In this document: piece after piece, positions 17,512-28,000 of the stretch
Position numbering within the stretch: the first letter of the stretch is position 1
How the letters are laid out: each line of letters starts with the position of its first letter
Assembly: GCF_000382065.1 (NCBI RefSeq)
Contig: NZ_KB907503.1
Location: 246,682-310,681, forward strand
Direction of reading: 5' to 3'
Length of the DNA stretch: 64,000 nucleotides
Source: Stenotrophomonas hibiscicola ATCC 19867
GTDB lineage: Bacteria > Pseudomonadota > Gammaproteobacteria > Xanthomonadales > Xanthomonadaceae
Notes under the pieces: model-generated
The model's database searches: none
The model's input: only the letters and a program-made list of their open reading frames with translations
Told to the model about the DNA's origin: nothing
Position numbers and translations under genes: made by a program

Positions 17512-18213
17512 TCAGGCCTGCAACAACCAGCCTCGCATTGCCGCACTGACCTCATCCGGCTTTTCCATCGGTGCCAGGTGCCCGCAGTCCGGCACCACCA
17601 CCAGCTGCGAGTGCGGCACCAGGGCGTGCATTTCCTCGCTGACCGCGAGTGGCGTAATGCGGTCGTTGGCGCCACATACGATCAGCAGCGGATCGCGGTA
17701 GCCAGCCAGCACGTCATGGCCGTCACGGCGTTCCAGCGCACTCTGGCGCAGGAACACGTCCGCGCCCAGGCGGGCGGTCATGTCACGCACACGTTGCACC
17801 AGCACGTAATCATCCAGCCGCGAGGCATCGATGTAGCTGCGCATCAGCACATCGCCGAAGCCATGGAACTTTCCGGGCAGGCGCACGCTGGCGCGCTGGC
17901 TGCGGCGCTGCTCGGCACGTTCCGGTGAATCGGCGTGGATCGAGGTATCGATCAACGCCAGCTGCAGCACGCGTTCCGGCGCGATGCGCAGGATCTGCTG
18001 GGCGACGAAACCGCCCAGCGAGAACCCGGCCAACGCAAAGCGCTCCGGCGCCTGTGCCAGCACGTCCTCGGCCACCGCCTGCAGGGTTTCGCCACGGGTC
18101 TGGTCGCCTACCGTGCAATCGGCGATGTCGGCAAGATCAGCCAACTGTGAGCGCCACAGCTCAGCGTCGTTGAGCAGGCCAGGCAGCAGCAGCAGGGGGA
18201 TACGGTCGGTCAT
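17512..18213 (-). CDS. Alpha/beta-fold hydrolase
   Basis: A 233-aa hydrolase, ATG 18213. LLLPGLLNDAELW near the N-terminus (oxyanion region), nucleophile elbow GFSLGG (Ser at about residue 69), acid in CGANDRITPL, and His in PDCGHLAPMEKP. No signal peptide, so it is cytosolic. It resembles the small esterase/MhpC-like group; substrate unknown. Confidence 0.8.
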   Translation of the reverse strand: MTDRIPLLLLPGLLNDAELWRSQLADLADIADCTVGDQTRGETLQAVAEDVLAQAPERFALAGFSLGGFVAQQILRIAPERVLQLALIDTSIHADSPERAEQRRSQRASVRLPGKFHGFGDVLMRSYIDASRLDDYVLVQRVRDMTARLGADVFLRQSALERRDGHDVLAGYRDPLLIVCGANDRITPLAVSEEMHALVPHSQLVVVPDCGHLAPMEKPDEVSAAMRGWLLQA

Positions 18214-18269
18214 GGGGGTATTGTCGCGCCAGCACGGTGACGGAACCATGCCGCAACAGGGGGCGGATT

Positions 18270-18326
18270 GTAGCGTCGAGCCACGTTCGACGGCTGCATA
18301 GCCAGTGGCGCATGGCTCGACGCTAC
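18270..18326. repeat. SMAG inverted pair
   Basis: GTAGCGTCGAGCCA (18270-18283) and its exact reverse complement (18313-18326), 29-nt spacer. It lies upstream of the alpha/beta hydrolase start, where it would not act as that gene's terminator. A further single element with an inverted GTAG lies at 18555-18576. Confidence 0.7.
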
Positions 18327-18414
18327 AGAAGACAGCGGCGGAGCCGCTCTTTGGCGACACCATCACCATCTACACCGCGCTGTGCGGACAGGCCGCGAGT
18401 AAACCTGGCGCAGC

Positions 18415-18546
18415 AGAGACAAGCAAGCACGGCAGCTGGCTGCCAACCCGATCATCGGCATGCGCTACGACGCCATCTATGTGATGACCGGGCTGACCGT
18501 GCGGCTGTGCTATGGCACGGCGGTGGCGGTGGAACCGCAGCGGTGA
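18415..18546 (+). pseudogene. Remnant of a YbjQ/UPF0145-like gene (3' part only)
   Basis: In the 375-nt gap 18214-18588 one frame reads QARQLAANPIIGMRYDAIYV (from about 18424) and continues to YGTAVAVEPQR and TGA at 18544-18546. The order QA-R-L-A-AN-x-IIGMRYD...YGTAV is that of the C-terminal half of YbjQ-type (heavy-metal-binding-like) proteins. An in-frame TAA near 18400 and lack of the N-terminal half show decay. The rest of the gap holds SMAG repeats and nothing else I recognise. Confidence 0.45.
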
Positions 18547-18588
18547 GGTGATCGGCGGGCATGGCCCGGCGCTACCGATGGGCGGCGA

Positions 18589-21315
18589 TCACGCCACCGG
18601 CGGGACGTCAGGCACTTCGACCTGCTGCACCGGCAAGGTCACCATCATCACCGTCGGGTCATCCGGGTCCAGCTTCGTCTTGAAGCCCAGGCTCTGGCAC
18701 ATCGCCAGCATGGTGCTGTTCTCGCGCAGCACCTGGCCTTCGACCACGTCCAGGCCCAGCCACTTGGCGTACTCGATCATGATCGCCATCAGCCGCCAGC
18801 CGATGCCATGGCCCTTCAGGTCCGAGCGGATCAGGATGCCGTATTCACCGCGGTGGTAATCCGCATCGGCGTGCAGGCGCACCGCGCCAAGCATTTCGCC
18901 ACTGCGCGGTTCGATCGCCACCAGTGCGATCGAGCGTGCGTAGTCGAGCTGGGTCAGGCGCGCGATGAACTCGTGGCTGAAGTGCTTCACCGACTGGAAA
19001 AAGCGCAGGCGCAGGTCCTCGTCGCTGACGCGGGCGAAGAACGCACGGAACAGCGCGTCGTCCTCCGGCCGCACCGGACGCACGAAGGCACGGCCGCCAT
19101 CGGACAGTTCGATGGTGCGCTCCCACTCCTTCGGGTACGGGAACACCGAGAAGCGCGGATGGCCACGGCCCTTGTGCAGGATGCGCGACGGCGCCACCGC
19201 CACGCGTGCGTCGAGGGCGAGGATGCCCTTGCCGTCGACCAGCAACGGATTGATGTCCAGCGTACGCACTTCGGGGATGTCGGCGGCCAGCTGTGCCAGC
19301 TTGACCAGCGCCAATGCCAGTGCGCGCTCGTCGGCGGCAGGCACATCGCCATAGGCCTTGAGGATGCGCGAGGCGCGGGTCTGGCCGATCAGCTCGTGGG
19401 CCAGGCGCAGGTCCAGCGGCGGCAGCGCCAACGCCTTGTCATTGATGACTTCAACCGCGGTACCGCCACGGCCGACCACGATCACCGGGCCGAACGTCGC
19501 GTCATCGGCAATACCGACGATCAACTCGCGCGCCTTCGGGCGAACGATGGTCGGCTGCACCAGCAGACCATCGATGCGCGCATCCGGCCGCAGCTGGCGT
19601 GCACGCGACAGGATCGCGTTGGCCGCGCTCTGCACCGCCGGCAGGGTGGACAGGTTCAGGCGCACGCCGTCCACTTCCGACTTGTGCGGAATATCCGGCG
19701 AGAGAATCTTCAGCGCGACCGTGGCACCGCGTTCCAGCAGCGGCTGTGCCAGATCCATCGCCTCGTGCGCGTCACGCGCATGCATCACCGGCGCGGAGGG
19801 AATGCCGTAGGCCTTGAGCAGTTCATGCGTAGCCAGCGGGTCCAGCCACTGCTGGCCGTTGGCCAGCGCGGCATCGACCAGTGCGCGCGCGGCGGCCGTG
19901 TCGACGCTGAAGTCCTGCGGCAGGCTGGGCGGCGTTTCCATCAACGCGTTCTGCGCTTCGCGGTAGCGCACCAGATGCTGGAAGCCACGTACGGCTTCGG
20001 CCTCGGTCGGATAGGTCGGCACCCGCGCCGCGTTGAGCGTGGCGGTGGCCTGGTCATCGTTGCCCAGCCACACCGCGAACACCGGCTTGTCGCGGTGATG
20101 GCGCGGGCGCAGTCCGAGCGTGCGGGTAAGCGCCTGTGCGGCGTCTGCGGATGAAGTGAATGCGGTCGGCACGTTGACCACCATCACCGCATCATTCTCG
20201 TTGTCGGCCAGCAGCGCCTCGATGGCGGCGGCATAGCGATCACCATCGGCGTCGACCACGATGTCGACCGGGTTGCTGCGCGACCAGCCCTGTGGCAATA
20301 CCGCATCGAGCTTCTGCACCGTGCTGTCGGACAGGGTGGCCAGCGTGCCACGCAGCGCGATCAGCTGGTCCACGGCAAGGCGACCGACGCCGCCACCATT
20401 GCTGAGAATGGCCAGGCGACGACCGGGGAAGGTCCCCAACCGGCCCAGCGATTCGGCGGCCGTGAACAGTTCGTCCAGCGCGCCCACGCGCAGCAGGCCG
20501 GCGCGGTTGAAGGCGGCACCGTACACATCATCGGCACGGGCCAGGGCCTGCACATGGGTATCGCGGCTGCCCGGCTGCACGCGCTCGGCGCGCCCCGACT
20601 TCACCACCACCACCGGCTTGGCGCGGGCGGCGGCACGCGCAGCCGACATGAACTTGCGCGCGTCCTTGATCTGCTCAACGTAGAGCAGGATGGCGCGCGT
20701 ACGGTAATCGGTGGCGAAGTAGTCGAGCAGGTCACCGAAGTCGACGTCCAGCGTGTCGCCCAGCGAGACCACGGCAGAGAACCCGACCGAGCGCGCCACG
20801 CCCCACTCCACCAGTGCGGCGGCGATGGCCGAGGATTCGGAGATCAACGCAAGATCACCGGCCTGCGGGAAGTGCGCGGCGATGCTGGCATTGAGCCGTG
20901 CGTGCGGCGCGATCACGCCCAGGCAATGCGGCCCGAGGATGCGCAGGCCATGCTTGCGCGCCACCGCCTCCACCTGTGCAGACAACGAACCGGGGCCTTC
21001 GCCCAGGTGCGCGGTGAGGATGATCGCCGCCTGCACGCCACGTTCGGCGGCAGTGCGCACCACCTGCGGCACGATGGCCGCTGGTGCGGTGATCACCGCC
21101 AGGTCGGGGACCCAGTCCAGGTCCTTCAGCCGCTTGACCGTGCGGATGCCATCGATCTCGGCATGCCGCGGATTGATCCACGCCACCTTGCCGGGGAAGC
21201 CGGTGCCGCGCAGGTTGCGCATCACCGCGCGGCCGGCCGAACGCTCACGCGGACTGCCGCCGATCACCGCGACCGACTGCGGACGGAACACGGACTGCAG
21301 GTGGTAGGTACTCAT
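18589..21315 (-). CDS. Pat-like protein: ADP-forming acyl-CoA synthetase fused to GNAT acetyltransferase
   Basis: A 908-aa protein, start ATG 21315. Order: CoA-binding domain (SVAVIGGSPRERSAGRAV at about 13-30), succinyl-CoA-ligase-like domains (SNGGGVGRLAVDQL near 318), an ATP-grasp part (LKILSPDIPHKSEVDGVRLN near 555), and a C-terminal GNAT domain from about 740 (VRPVRPEDDALF, then IRSDLKGHGIGWRLM as the acetyl-CoA loop). This is the architecture of E. coli Pat (YfiQ) lysine acetyltransferases, in which the synthetase part senses acyl-CoA rather than making it. Likely role: acetylation and control of metabolic enzymes such as acetyl-CoA synthetase. Confidence 0.85.
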   Translation of the reverse strand: MSTYHLQSVFRPQSVAVIGGSPRERSAGRAVMRNLRGTGFPGKVAWINPRHAEIDGIRTVKRLKDLDWVPDLAVITAPAAIVPQVVRTAAERGVQAAIILTAHLGEGPGSLSAQVEAVARKHGLRILGPHCLGVIAPHARLNASIAAHFPQAGDLALISESSAIAAALVEWGVARSVGFSAVVSLGDTLDVDFGDLLDYFATDYRTRAILLYVEQIKDARKFMSAARAAARAKPVVVVKSGRAERVQPGSRDTHVQALARADDVYGAAFNRAGLLRVGALDELFTAAESLGRLGTFPGRRLAILSNGGGVGRLAVDQLIALRGTLATLSDSTVQKLDAVLPQGWSRSNPVDIVVDADGDRYAAAIEALLADNENDAVMVVNVPTAFTSSADAAQALTRTLGLRPRHHRDKPVFAVWLGNDDQATATLNAARVPTYPTEAEAVRGFQHLVRYREAQNALMETPPSLPQDFSVDTAAARALVDAALANGQQWLDPLATHELLKAYGIPSAPVMHARDAHEAMDLAQPLLERGATVALKILSPDIPHKSEVDGVRLNLSTLPAVQSAANAILSRARQLRPDARIDGLLVQPTIVRPKARELIVGIADDATFGPVIVVGRGGTAVEVINDKALALPPLDLRLAHELIGQTRASRILKAYGDVPAADERALALALVKLAQLAADIPEVRTLDINPLLVDGKGILALDARVAVAPSRILHKGRGHPRFSVFPYPKEWERTIELSDGGRAFVRPVRPEDDALFRAFFARVSDEDLRLRFFQSVKHFSHEFIARLTQLDYARSIALVAIEPRSGEMLGAVRLHADADYHRGEYGILIRSDLKGHGIGWRLMAIMIEYAKWLGLDVVEGQVLRENSTMLAMCQSLGFKTKLDPDDPTVMMVTLPVQQVEVPDVPPVA

Positions 21316-21378
21316 GCGCCTACGGTACACGGACTGGCGCGGCAACGGCATGATCGTGCGCAAGGTCCTGATACCGCA

Positions 21379-21433
21379 CCCACGCATGGCGTGGATCTAC
21401 CGCCGGGACCAGTAGATCCACGTCATGTGTGGA
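21379..21433. repeat. SMAG inverted pair (GTGGATC subtype)
   Basis: The arm 21379-21400 ends CTAC and the arm 21412-21433 begins GTAG; they are nearly exact reverse complements. They lie between mgtE and the Pat-like gene, both on the minus strand, and may end the mgtE transcript. Confidence 0.7.
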
Positions 21434-21444
21434 TGACGCTCCCG

Positions 21445-22815
21445 TTACAACAGCGTGCCGTGCAGGATCATCGCGGCGATGCTGAAATAGATCACCAGGC
21501 CGGTCACGTCCACCAGGGTGGCCACGAACGGGGCCGAGGCGCTGGCCGGGTCGAAACCGAGCCGCTTGAGGATGAAGGGCAGCATCGAGCCGGACAGCGA
21601 GCCGAACGTGACGATGCCGACCAGCGCGGCACCGATGGTGATCGCCAGCAGTATCCAGTGCTCGCCGTAGTCGTGCAGGCCGCCCAGCTGCCAGATCACG
21701 ATGCGCACGATGGCCAGGCAGCCGAGGATCGCGCCCAGCACCATGCCGGTGGGCACTTCGCGCAGGGCCACCTTCCACCAGTCGCGCAGGCGCAGCTCGC
21801 GCAGCGCCAGGCTGCGGATCAGCAGCGAGGTGGCCTGCGAACCGGAGTTGCCGCCCGAACTCATGATGAGCGGAATGAACAGGGTCAGCACCACCGCGCG
21901 CGCCAGTTCGTCCTCATAGTGCTGCATCGCGCTGGCGGTCAGCATCTCGCCCAGGAACAGCACGCTCAGCCAGCCGGCGCGCTTGCGCAGCATCTCCAGG
22001 AAGCCGATCTGCATGTAGGGCTTGTCCAGTGCCTCCATGCCGCCGAACTTGTGCGCGTCCTCGGTCGATTCCTCGATCAGCGCGTCGAGCACGTCGTCCA
22101 CGGTGACGATGCCGAGCATCTGCTGCTGCGCATCGACCACCGGGATCGCCAGCAAGTCGTGGCGACGGATCAGCCGTGCCACTTCTTCCTGGTCCATCAG
22201 TGCGTCCACCGTCACCGGTGGATTGACCTGAGCCACGTCCAGGATCGACTCCTCCGGCAGGCCGGTGATCAGGCGGCGCATGGTCACCACCTGCTGCAGC
22301 TGCTGGCTGGACGGCTCCAGCACGTAGATCGCGTACACCGTTTCACGGGTGCGCTCGACCTGGCGGATGTGCTGCAGGGTCTGCGCCACGGTCCAGCTGG
22401 CGGGTACCGCCACGTACTCGGTGGTCATCAGCGCACCGGCGGTGTTCGGCGGGTAGCTGAGCAGCTTCTGGATGGCCTGGCGGGCGTCGGTGCCCAGCAG
22501 CGGGATCAACCGCGCGCGTTCTTCCTCATCCAGCTCATGAACGATGTCGGTGGCGCGGTCGTCGGCCATCAACCCGAGCAGGGCGGCAGCGCGCGCCGGG
22601 GGCAGCGCTGCCACCAGCTCGCCACTGCGGTGCAGTTCCGGCGCTTCCAGCATTTTCACTGCACGCGGCAACGGAAGGGCAGCCAGCGTTTCCGCGGCGC
22701 GGGTCAGCTCCAGCGTGTTGAGGAATTCCACCGCATCGGCAGTGTTGAAGTTCGCCAGCGGCGCGGCCAGTGCGGCGGCATCGGCCACCGGGCGCAGCAA
22801 TTGCTTTTGGTTCAT
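21445..22815 (-). CDS. mgtE: Magnesium transporter MgtE
   Basis: A 456-aa Mg2+ channel. N-terminal superhelical domain (1-125), paired CBS domains (about 130-250, with NPPVTVDALMDQEE and GIVTVDDVLDALIEE), then a connecting helix and five membrane helices with the conserved FIPLIMSSGGNSGSQ segment near 315. Cytosolic Mg2+ closes such channels through the N and CBS domains. Start: ATG 22815, with AAGG eight nt upstream. The mRNA leader can fold so as to hide that AAGG (see the regulatory entry). Confidence 0.93.
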   Translation of the reverse strand: MNQKQLLRPVADAAALAAPLANFNTADAVEFLNTLELTRAAETLAALPLPRAVKMLEAPELHRSGELVAALPPARAAALLGLMADDRATDIVHELDEEERARLIPLLGTDARQAIQKLLSYPPNTAGALMTTEYVAVPASWTVAQTLQHIRQVERTRETVYAIYVLEPSSQQLQQVVTMRRLITGLPEESILDVAQVNPPVTVDALMDQEEVARLIRRHDLLAIPVVDAQQQMLGIVTVDDVLDALIEESTEDAHKFGGMEALDKPYMQIGFLEMLRKRAGWLSVLFLGEMLTASAMQHYEDELARAVVLTLFIPLIMSSGGNSGSQATSLLIRSLALRELRLRDWWKVALREVPTGMVLGAILGCLAIVRIVIWQLGGLHDYGEHWILLAITIGAALVGIVTFGSLSGSMLPFILKRLGFDPASASAPFVATLVDVTGLVIYFSIAAMILHGTLL

Positions 22816-22912
22816 CGGGTTTGCCTTGTGGGGGTGCGACCTCGCGCAACGCCAACGCAGGCAAACCGTCCCGATGTCAGGCGGTGGCCATCGCTGGCGT
22901 CGAACGAGGTCG
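22816..22912 (-). promoter_or_regulatory. Candidate riboregulatory leader of mgtE (hairpin plus pseudoknot)
   Basis: Read on the minus strand, the leader has four blocks. A (22912-22892) pairs imperfectly over about 20 nt with C (22857-22836), forming a long hairpin. B, GGTTTGCC (22867-22860), lies in the loop of A:C and is an exact 8-nt complement of D, GGCAAACC (22826-22819), which contains part of the AAGG ribosome site just before the ATG. B:D would form a pseudoknot closing the ribosome site. It does not match the M-box (ykoK) sequence as I know it. Confidence 0.5.
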
Positions 22913-23159
22913 ACTTCTACTGTCGCTGGACATGGGTTGGGGACTCCGGGATGCGTGTGCCGGCGGACGCGCCGCCAGCGGCGGGCAGTCTGGACCCGTG
23001 GACCATGCAGGTCAACCCGGTCCCGCCGCGGCAGCACCCTGCCCGCAGGTTGTTCTCGTGCATGCACAGGCCGGCGCGCATAATGGCGCGGTGGTGTTCG
23101 CCACGCTTTTCCCAACCCGAACGGACGCACAGCGGCTCCCCCGATGACCAGGTATTCCC
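22913..23159. other. Divergent intergenic region mgtE / antiporter
   Basis: No gene seen. It must contain both divergent promoters. A CATAAT -10-like hexamer occurs at 23079-23084 in the direction of the antiporter gene, but no good -35 box stands at the correct distance. Confidence 0.4.
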
Positions 23160-24938
23160 ATGCATAGCGGTGGTCTGGAACTGGCGCTGGTGCTGCTGCT
23201 GGCGGCGGTCATCGCCGTGCCGGTGTTCAAGAAGTTCGGCTTCGGCGCGGTGCTGGGCTACTTGGCGGCCGGTGTGGTGCTGGGCCCGGACGGGCTGGGC
23301 TTCGTGCAGGAGGCCGACCGCATCCTCGGCGCCGCCGAGATCGGCGTGGTGATGCTGCTGTTCGTGATCGGCCTGGAGCTGTCACCGGCACGCCTGAAGG
23401 TGATGCGGCGCTCGGTGTTCGGCGCCGGTGCGGCACAGGTGGCGCTGTCCGGGCTGGTGCTGGGCGGCCTGCTGCTGCTCGACCACTTCCAGTGGAAGAG
23501 CGCGCTGGTGGTAGGTGTGGCGCTGGCGCTGTCATCCACGGCGGTGGGCCTGCAGCTGCTGTCCGAGCACAAGGCGATCAACAGCGACCATGGCCGGCTC
23601 GGGTTCGCCATCCTGCTGTTCCAGGACCTGATCGCGATTCCGCTGCTGGCGGCCATCCCGCTGCTGGGCGGGGTGAAGAACGAGACCCTGCGCTGGGAAG
23701 ACGCCGCCGTGGCCCTCGGTGCGCTGGCCGTGGTGATCCTGTGCGGGCGACCGGTGCTGCGCAAGGTGTTCAGCATCATCGCCCGCACCCGCAGCCCGGA
23801 AGTGTTCACCGCCACCGCACTGCTGGTGGTGCTGGGCACCGCCTGGTTCATGCAGGAAGCCGGCCTCAGCCCCAGCCTCGGCGCGTTCCTGGCCGGCGTG
23901 CTGCTGTCCGATTCGGAGTTCCGGCATGAGCTGGAAGCGCAGATCGAGCCGTTCAAGGGCCTGCTGCTGGGCCTGTTCTTCATCGCGGTGGGCATGGGCA
24001 TCGACCTGGACCGCATTGCCGCCGAACCGTGGATGATCGCGGCTGGCGTCGGCATCCTGCTGGTGGTCAAGTTCAGCCTGCTGTACGCGATCGGCCGCAT
24101 CGCCCGGCTCAGTCCGCGGCAGTCGCTGCTGCTGGGCAGCGTGTTGTGGCTGGGCGGCGAGTTCGCTTTCGTGGTGTTCAACGAAGCGCAGCGCGCGCAC
24201 CTGCTCGGCAATGCCAACCACGACCGGCTGGTGGCGATCGTGGGCCTGTCGATGGCGATCACGCCGCTGCTGATGATCGCGCTGCTCAAGCTGCTCGGCC
24301 AGGAGAAGGCCGCACCGCGCGAGGCAGCCGAGGCCGACAAGGTGGCGCCGGACAACCGCCCCAAGGTGCTGATCGCCGGCATGGGCCGCTTCGGCCAGGT
24401 CATCGCACGCCTGCTGACGGCACAGAAGGTGCCCTTCGTGGCGCTGGAGGCGAACCCGGACACCGTGGCCGACCTGCGCCGTTTCGGCAACCAGCTGTAT
24501 TACGGCGACCCGACCCGGCCGGAGATGCTGCGTGCGGCGGGCGGCGAGCACATCGATGTGTTCGTGATCACCGTGGACGACCCGGAGACCAACCTGCGCG
24601 CGGTGCGCATGGTGCGCCGGCTGTACCCGGACGCGAAGGTGCTGGCGCGTGCGCGCAACCGCCAGCATGCCTGGCGCCTGATGGACATGTCGGCCGAGCC
24701 GTTCCGCGAAGTGTTTGGCACCAGCCTGGAGATGAGCGGCCGCGTGCTGACCGCATTGGGCGTGGCGCCGGACGTGGCCGAACGCCATGTGCAGCGCTTC
24801 CGCGAGCATGATGAGCAGCTGCTGCGTGACCAGTACCTGGTGTACGACGACGAAGCGGCCGTGATCCAGACCTCGCGCGATGCACGCAACGACCTGATGC
24901 ATCTTTTCGAGGCCGACGCGGAAAGGGACGGCGAGTAG
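23160..24938 (+). CDS. CPA2-family cation:proton antiporter with TrkA-N domain (KefB/KefC-like)
   Basis: A 592-aa inner-membrane protein. About 12 membrane helices (1-385) with LGYLAAGVVLGPDGLG and the FQDLIAIPLLAAIPLL segment of the CPA2 core, then a cytosolic RCK/TrkA-N domain starting VLIAGMGRFGQVIARLL near residue 400. KefB/C proteins expel K+ in exchange for H+ and are gated by glutathione adducts and NAD(H). No KefF/G ancillary gene is adjacent. The TAG stop (24936-24938) is part of a SMAG GTAG head. Confidence 0.87.
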   Translation: MHSGGLELALVLLLAAVIAVPVFKKFGFGAVLGYLAAGVVLGPDGLGFVQEADRILGAAEIGVVMLLFVIGLELSPARLKVMRRSVFGAGAAQVALSGLVLGGLLLLDHFQWKSALVVGVALALSSTAVGLQLLSEHKAINSDHGRLGFAILLFQDLIAIPLLAAIPLLGGVKNETLRWEDAAVALGALAVVILCGRPVLRKVFSIIARTRSPEVFTATALLVVLGTAWFMQEAGLSPSLGAFLAGVLLSDSEFRHELEAQIEPFKGLLLGLFFIAVGMGIDLDRIAAEPWMIAAGVGILLVVKFSLLYAIGRIARLSPRQSLLLGSVLWLGGEFAFVVFNEAQRAHLLGNANHDRLVAIVGLSMAITPLLMIALLKLLGQEKAAPREAAEADKVAPDNRPKVLIAGMGRFGQVIARLLTAQKVPFVALEANPDTVADLRRFGNQLYYGDPTRPEMLRAAGGEHIDVFVITVDDPETNLRAVRMVRRLYPDAKVLARARNRQHAWRLMDMSAEPFREVFGTSLEMSGRVLTALGVAPDVAERHVQRFREHDEQLLRDQYLVYDDEAAVIQTSRDARNDLMHLFEADAERDGE

Positions 24939-25059
24939 GTGTGCCGACCAACGGTCGGCACCCACCCGATCAATGGCGGACCCGGTAGTGCCGGCCGCTG
25001 GCCGGCAATCCCGTGTTCCCGGAGATGTCATGAGGTAGCCGGCCAGCGGCCGGCACTAC
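24935..25059. repeat. Three SMAG/REP palindromes
   Basis: GTAG-headed palindromes at 24935-24965, 24987-25010 and, as an inverted one ending CACTAC, 25034-25059. They occupy the convergent gap between the antiporter and the ankyrin gene. The first supplies the antiporter stop codon. Confidence 0.8.
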
Positions 25060-25072
25060 CCTTTTCCAGCGA

Positions 25073-28000
25073 TCAGCCGTTGTCGCGCAGGAACCGCGCC
25101 ATCGACGAAACGCCCGGCACGCGCGGTTCGAACTCACCGGCCACGTCGATGAAGCCGCGCATCACCGCGATCTCGCGCGGACTGCGGTTGAGGCTGTCGC
25201 GTGCTTCCGGATCCGCCCCCGCGCGCAGCAGGCGCTGCACCAGCAGCGGCAGGCCATGCAGCGCGGCCAAATGCAACGGGCCGAAGCCGCGCGGATCACG
25301 CACGTCCAGGCTCACGTCCTCATCCAGCAGGCGCTCTACCGCCGCCATCACCACCTGCTCGTCGCAGGCGGTACCCGGCTCGGCGCGTGCGCCCAGCAGC
25401 AGCAGCAGGGGCGTGACCGAACCGGCGGCGGCCTGGTCCGGCTCGGCGCCCGCCAACAGCAGGGTGTCGAGCAGGGCCAGCAGGCGCGAGCGGTCGCGGG
25501 CACTGAAACCGTACAGCGCGGCACAGTGCAGCGGGCCCAGCTGCTGCGCGTCACCGGCGTGCACGTCGGCACCTGCGGTGAGCAGGCGCGCGACGATGTC
25601 CGGCAGGCCCAGCGCCGAGGCCAGCATCAGCACGGTCACCCCACCCGGCAGGCGATGTTCCAGCTTGGCGCCGGCGTCGAGCAGGGCCGAGACGATATCC
25701 ACCTGGCGCATGCTGACCGCCGCCGACAGCGGCGTGGCACCACTGGCCGCGGCGTGCTGCGGATCGGCGCCACGCGCCAGCAGCAGGTCGGTCACCGCCA
25801 GATGGCCACCACCGGCGGCGCGCAGCAGCGCGGTGCAGCCCTGCGCATCGACCGCGTCGACGGCGAAGCCCAGATCGATCAGGCGGCGCACGGCGTCTAC
25901 ATCACCGGCCATCGCAGCGGCCGGCAGATCGGCCTCGCGCAGGGTACGGCGCGGCAACGGCCACACCCGCCAGTCCAGCCAGTCGGCCAGGTCACGGCGA
26001 CCGATCGACAGCGCCACGCCCAACGGCGTCTGGCCGTCGGCGGCGCGGGCTTCCGGCGAGGCACCGTGCTGCACCAGCAGCTTCAGTGCGCCTTCGCGGG
26101 CCAACGCGGTGGCCAGGTGCAATGCGGTCATGCCGTGGCTGTCGCGCGCTTCACGATCAACACCGGCCTTGAGCAGGGCCTGCTGCAGGCGCAGCCAGCC
26201 CAGGCGCACCGCCAGCGACAGCGGCGGATCGCCGGCCGGCGAGGCGGCGAACGGATCGGCGCCACGTTCCAGCAGTTCCAGTGCCAGCTGTTCCAGGCCA
26301 CGGGCGGCCTGGTCGTGCTGCGCACACGCTGCGAGGAAGCGTGCCAGGCCACCGCGTCCGGCCGGCGACAGGCCACGCTGCAGCATGACCTGCAGCGCCG
26401 GCACCGCGTCGATGCCGCGCGACAACAGCGCGAACATCGGTGTGTCGGAACAGGCGTCACGCACGTAGGGATCGGCACCGTGGGCCAGCAGCCAGTCGAC
26501 CGCACGCGGCTCCAGCGCCAGCTCCGGATCGAGCAGCAGGCCACCCAGCTCTTCCGGCTGGCACAGCTTGGCCAGCGCGGCCATGCCTTCGGTGTTGCCG
26601 AAGCCCAGCGCTTCGCGCAGCAGGGTCAGCGGCGGGCGGTCCGGCAGCAGGCCACTTGCGCCGGCGGCTTCGCCACGCTCGGCCAGTCCATCGCTGACCG
26701 CAGCCGGCAATGGATAGGACGGGTCCAGCAGAGCCACGATCGCCCAGCGGCCGGCTTCGGCGGCATAGTCCACCGCACGGCGGCCGACCGGATCGGTGGC
26801 ATCGGCGGCGATGCCGAGTTCGACCAGGCGCTTGATCAGCAGCGGCGAGACATCCTCGGCCATCGCCGCCAGCTGCACCGCATTACGGCCTTCGCCGTCC
26901 ACCGCGACCAGGTCCGGCTTGTGCGGCAGCAGATGCTCGATCACGGCGGCGCGACCGGCACGGGCCGCTTCCAGCCACGGCGTACGGCCCAGCGCATCGC
27001 GCGCTTCCAGATTGGCGCCGGCAGCCAGCAGCACGCCGATGATCTCGACGTGACCGGCCAGCGCCGCTTCATGCAGCGCGCTGCGACGCTGGCGATCACG
27101 CGCGTCGGCCCGCGCCTTGTGCTTGAGCAGCAGCTGCACGCCCGCCGGATCGTCGTCCTCGGTGGCGGCGGCGGCCAGCAGCACCGGGGTGCCATCGGCC
27201 GGTTCGCAGCGTGCACCGCGTTCGAGCAGGAAACGGGCCAGGCGCCAGTTGCCGACCTGGCAGGCCACGGCCAGCGGCGACCAGCCCTCGTTGTTCAACG
27301 CATCGACTTCGGCGGCGGCATCGCGCAGCAGCGCCGCCACACCCGGGTCGGAACTGCGCGCAGCATGGTGCAGCGGCGTGTTGCCATCGCTGTCGGTGGC
27401 ACGCGAGTCGGCACCGTTGGCGAGCAGGGTCATCACCGCCTCGGGGCGGCCATGCCAGCTGTCACGGGTGGCGGCCAGCAGCGGGGTCATGCCCCGGTGC
27501 GGTGCGTTCACATCGACGCCGCGGGCGATCAGCTCGCGCAGCAGGCGCAGGTCCGGCAGCACCGCTGCCAGCACCGCCAGGCTGCGCTGGTCGCGCCAGT
27601 TCGGGTCCGGCAGCGCATACGGATCGGCACCGGCCTGCAGCAGTTGCAGGCCCCGGTCGATGCGGCCATGGCGGGCGGCTTCATACAGCGCCGGGGTCAG
27701 CTCCTGCGGCGCCATCGCCTCCAGCGGCGTGGTTTCGACCGCAGCGGAGAACATCGGTTCGCGCTCGTCGCTGGCCGTGGCCAGTGGGCCTGCGCGCAGC
27801 GACACCAGCGGTGCCGGCGCCACCCGCTGCAGCAGCAGGTGCAGCACGGGAGACAGCAGCACCACCGCCAGCGCGGCGGGCCAGTGTGCGCTTTCCGGCA
27901 GCAGTCCCGGCCAGGCCGGCAGCACCACCAGCGCGGCCAGCGCGATCACCAGCGCGGCCACACCGAGGCCGCGCCAGGCGCCCAGGTCACGCCCCGCCAG

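Noticed and set aside
22816..22912. M-box (ykoK) Mg2+ riboswitch upstream of mgtE
   Set aside because: The conserved M-box sequence blocks are not seen; I report a different fold instead.
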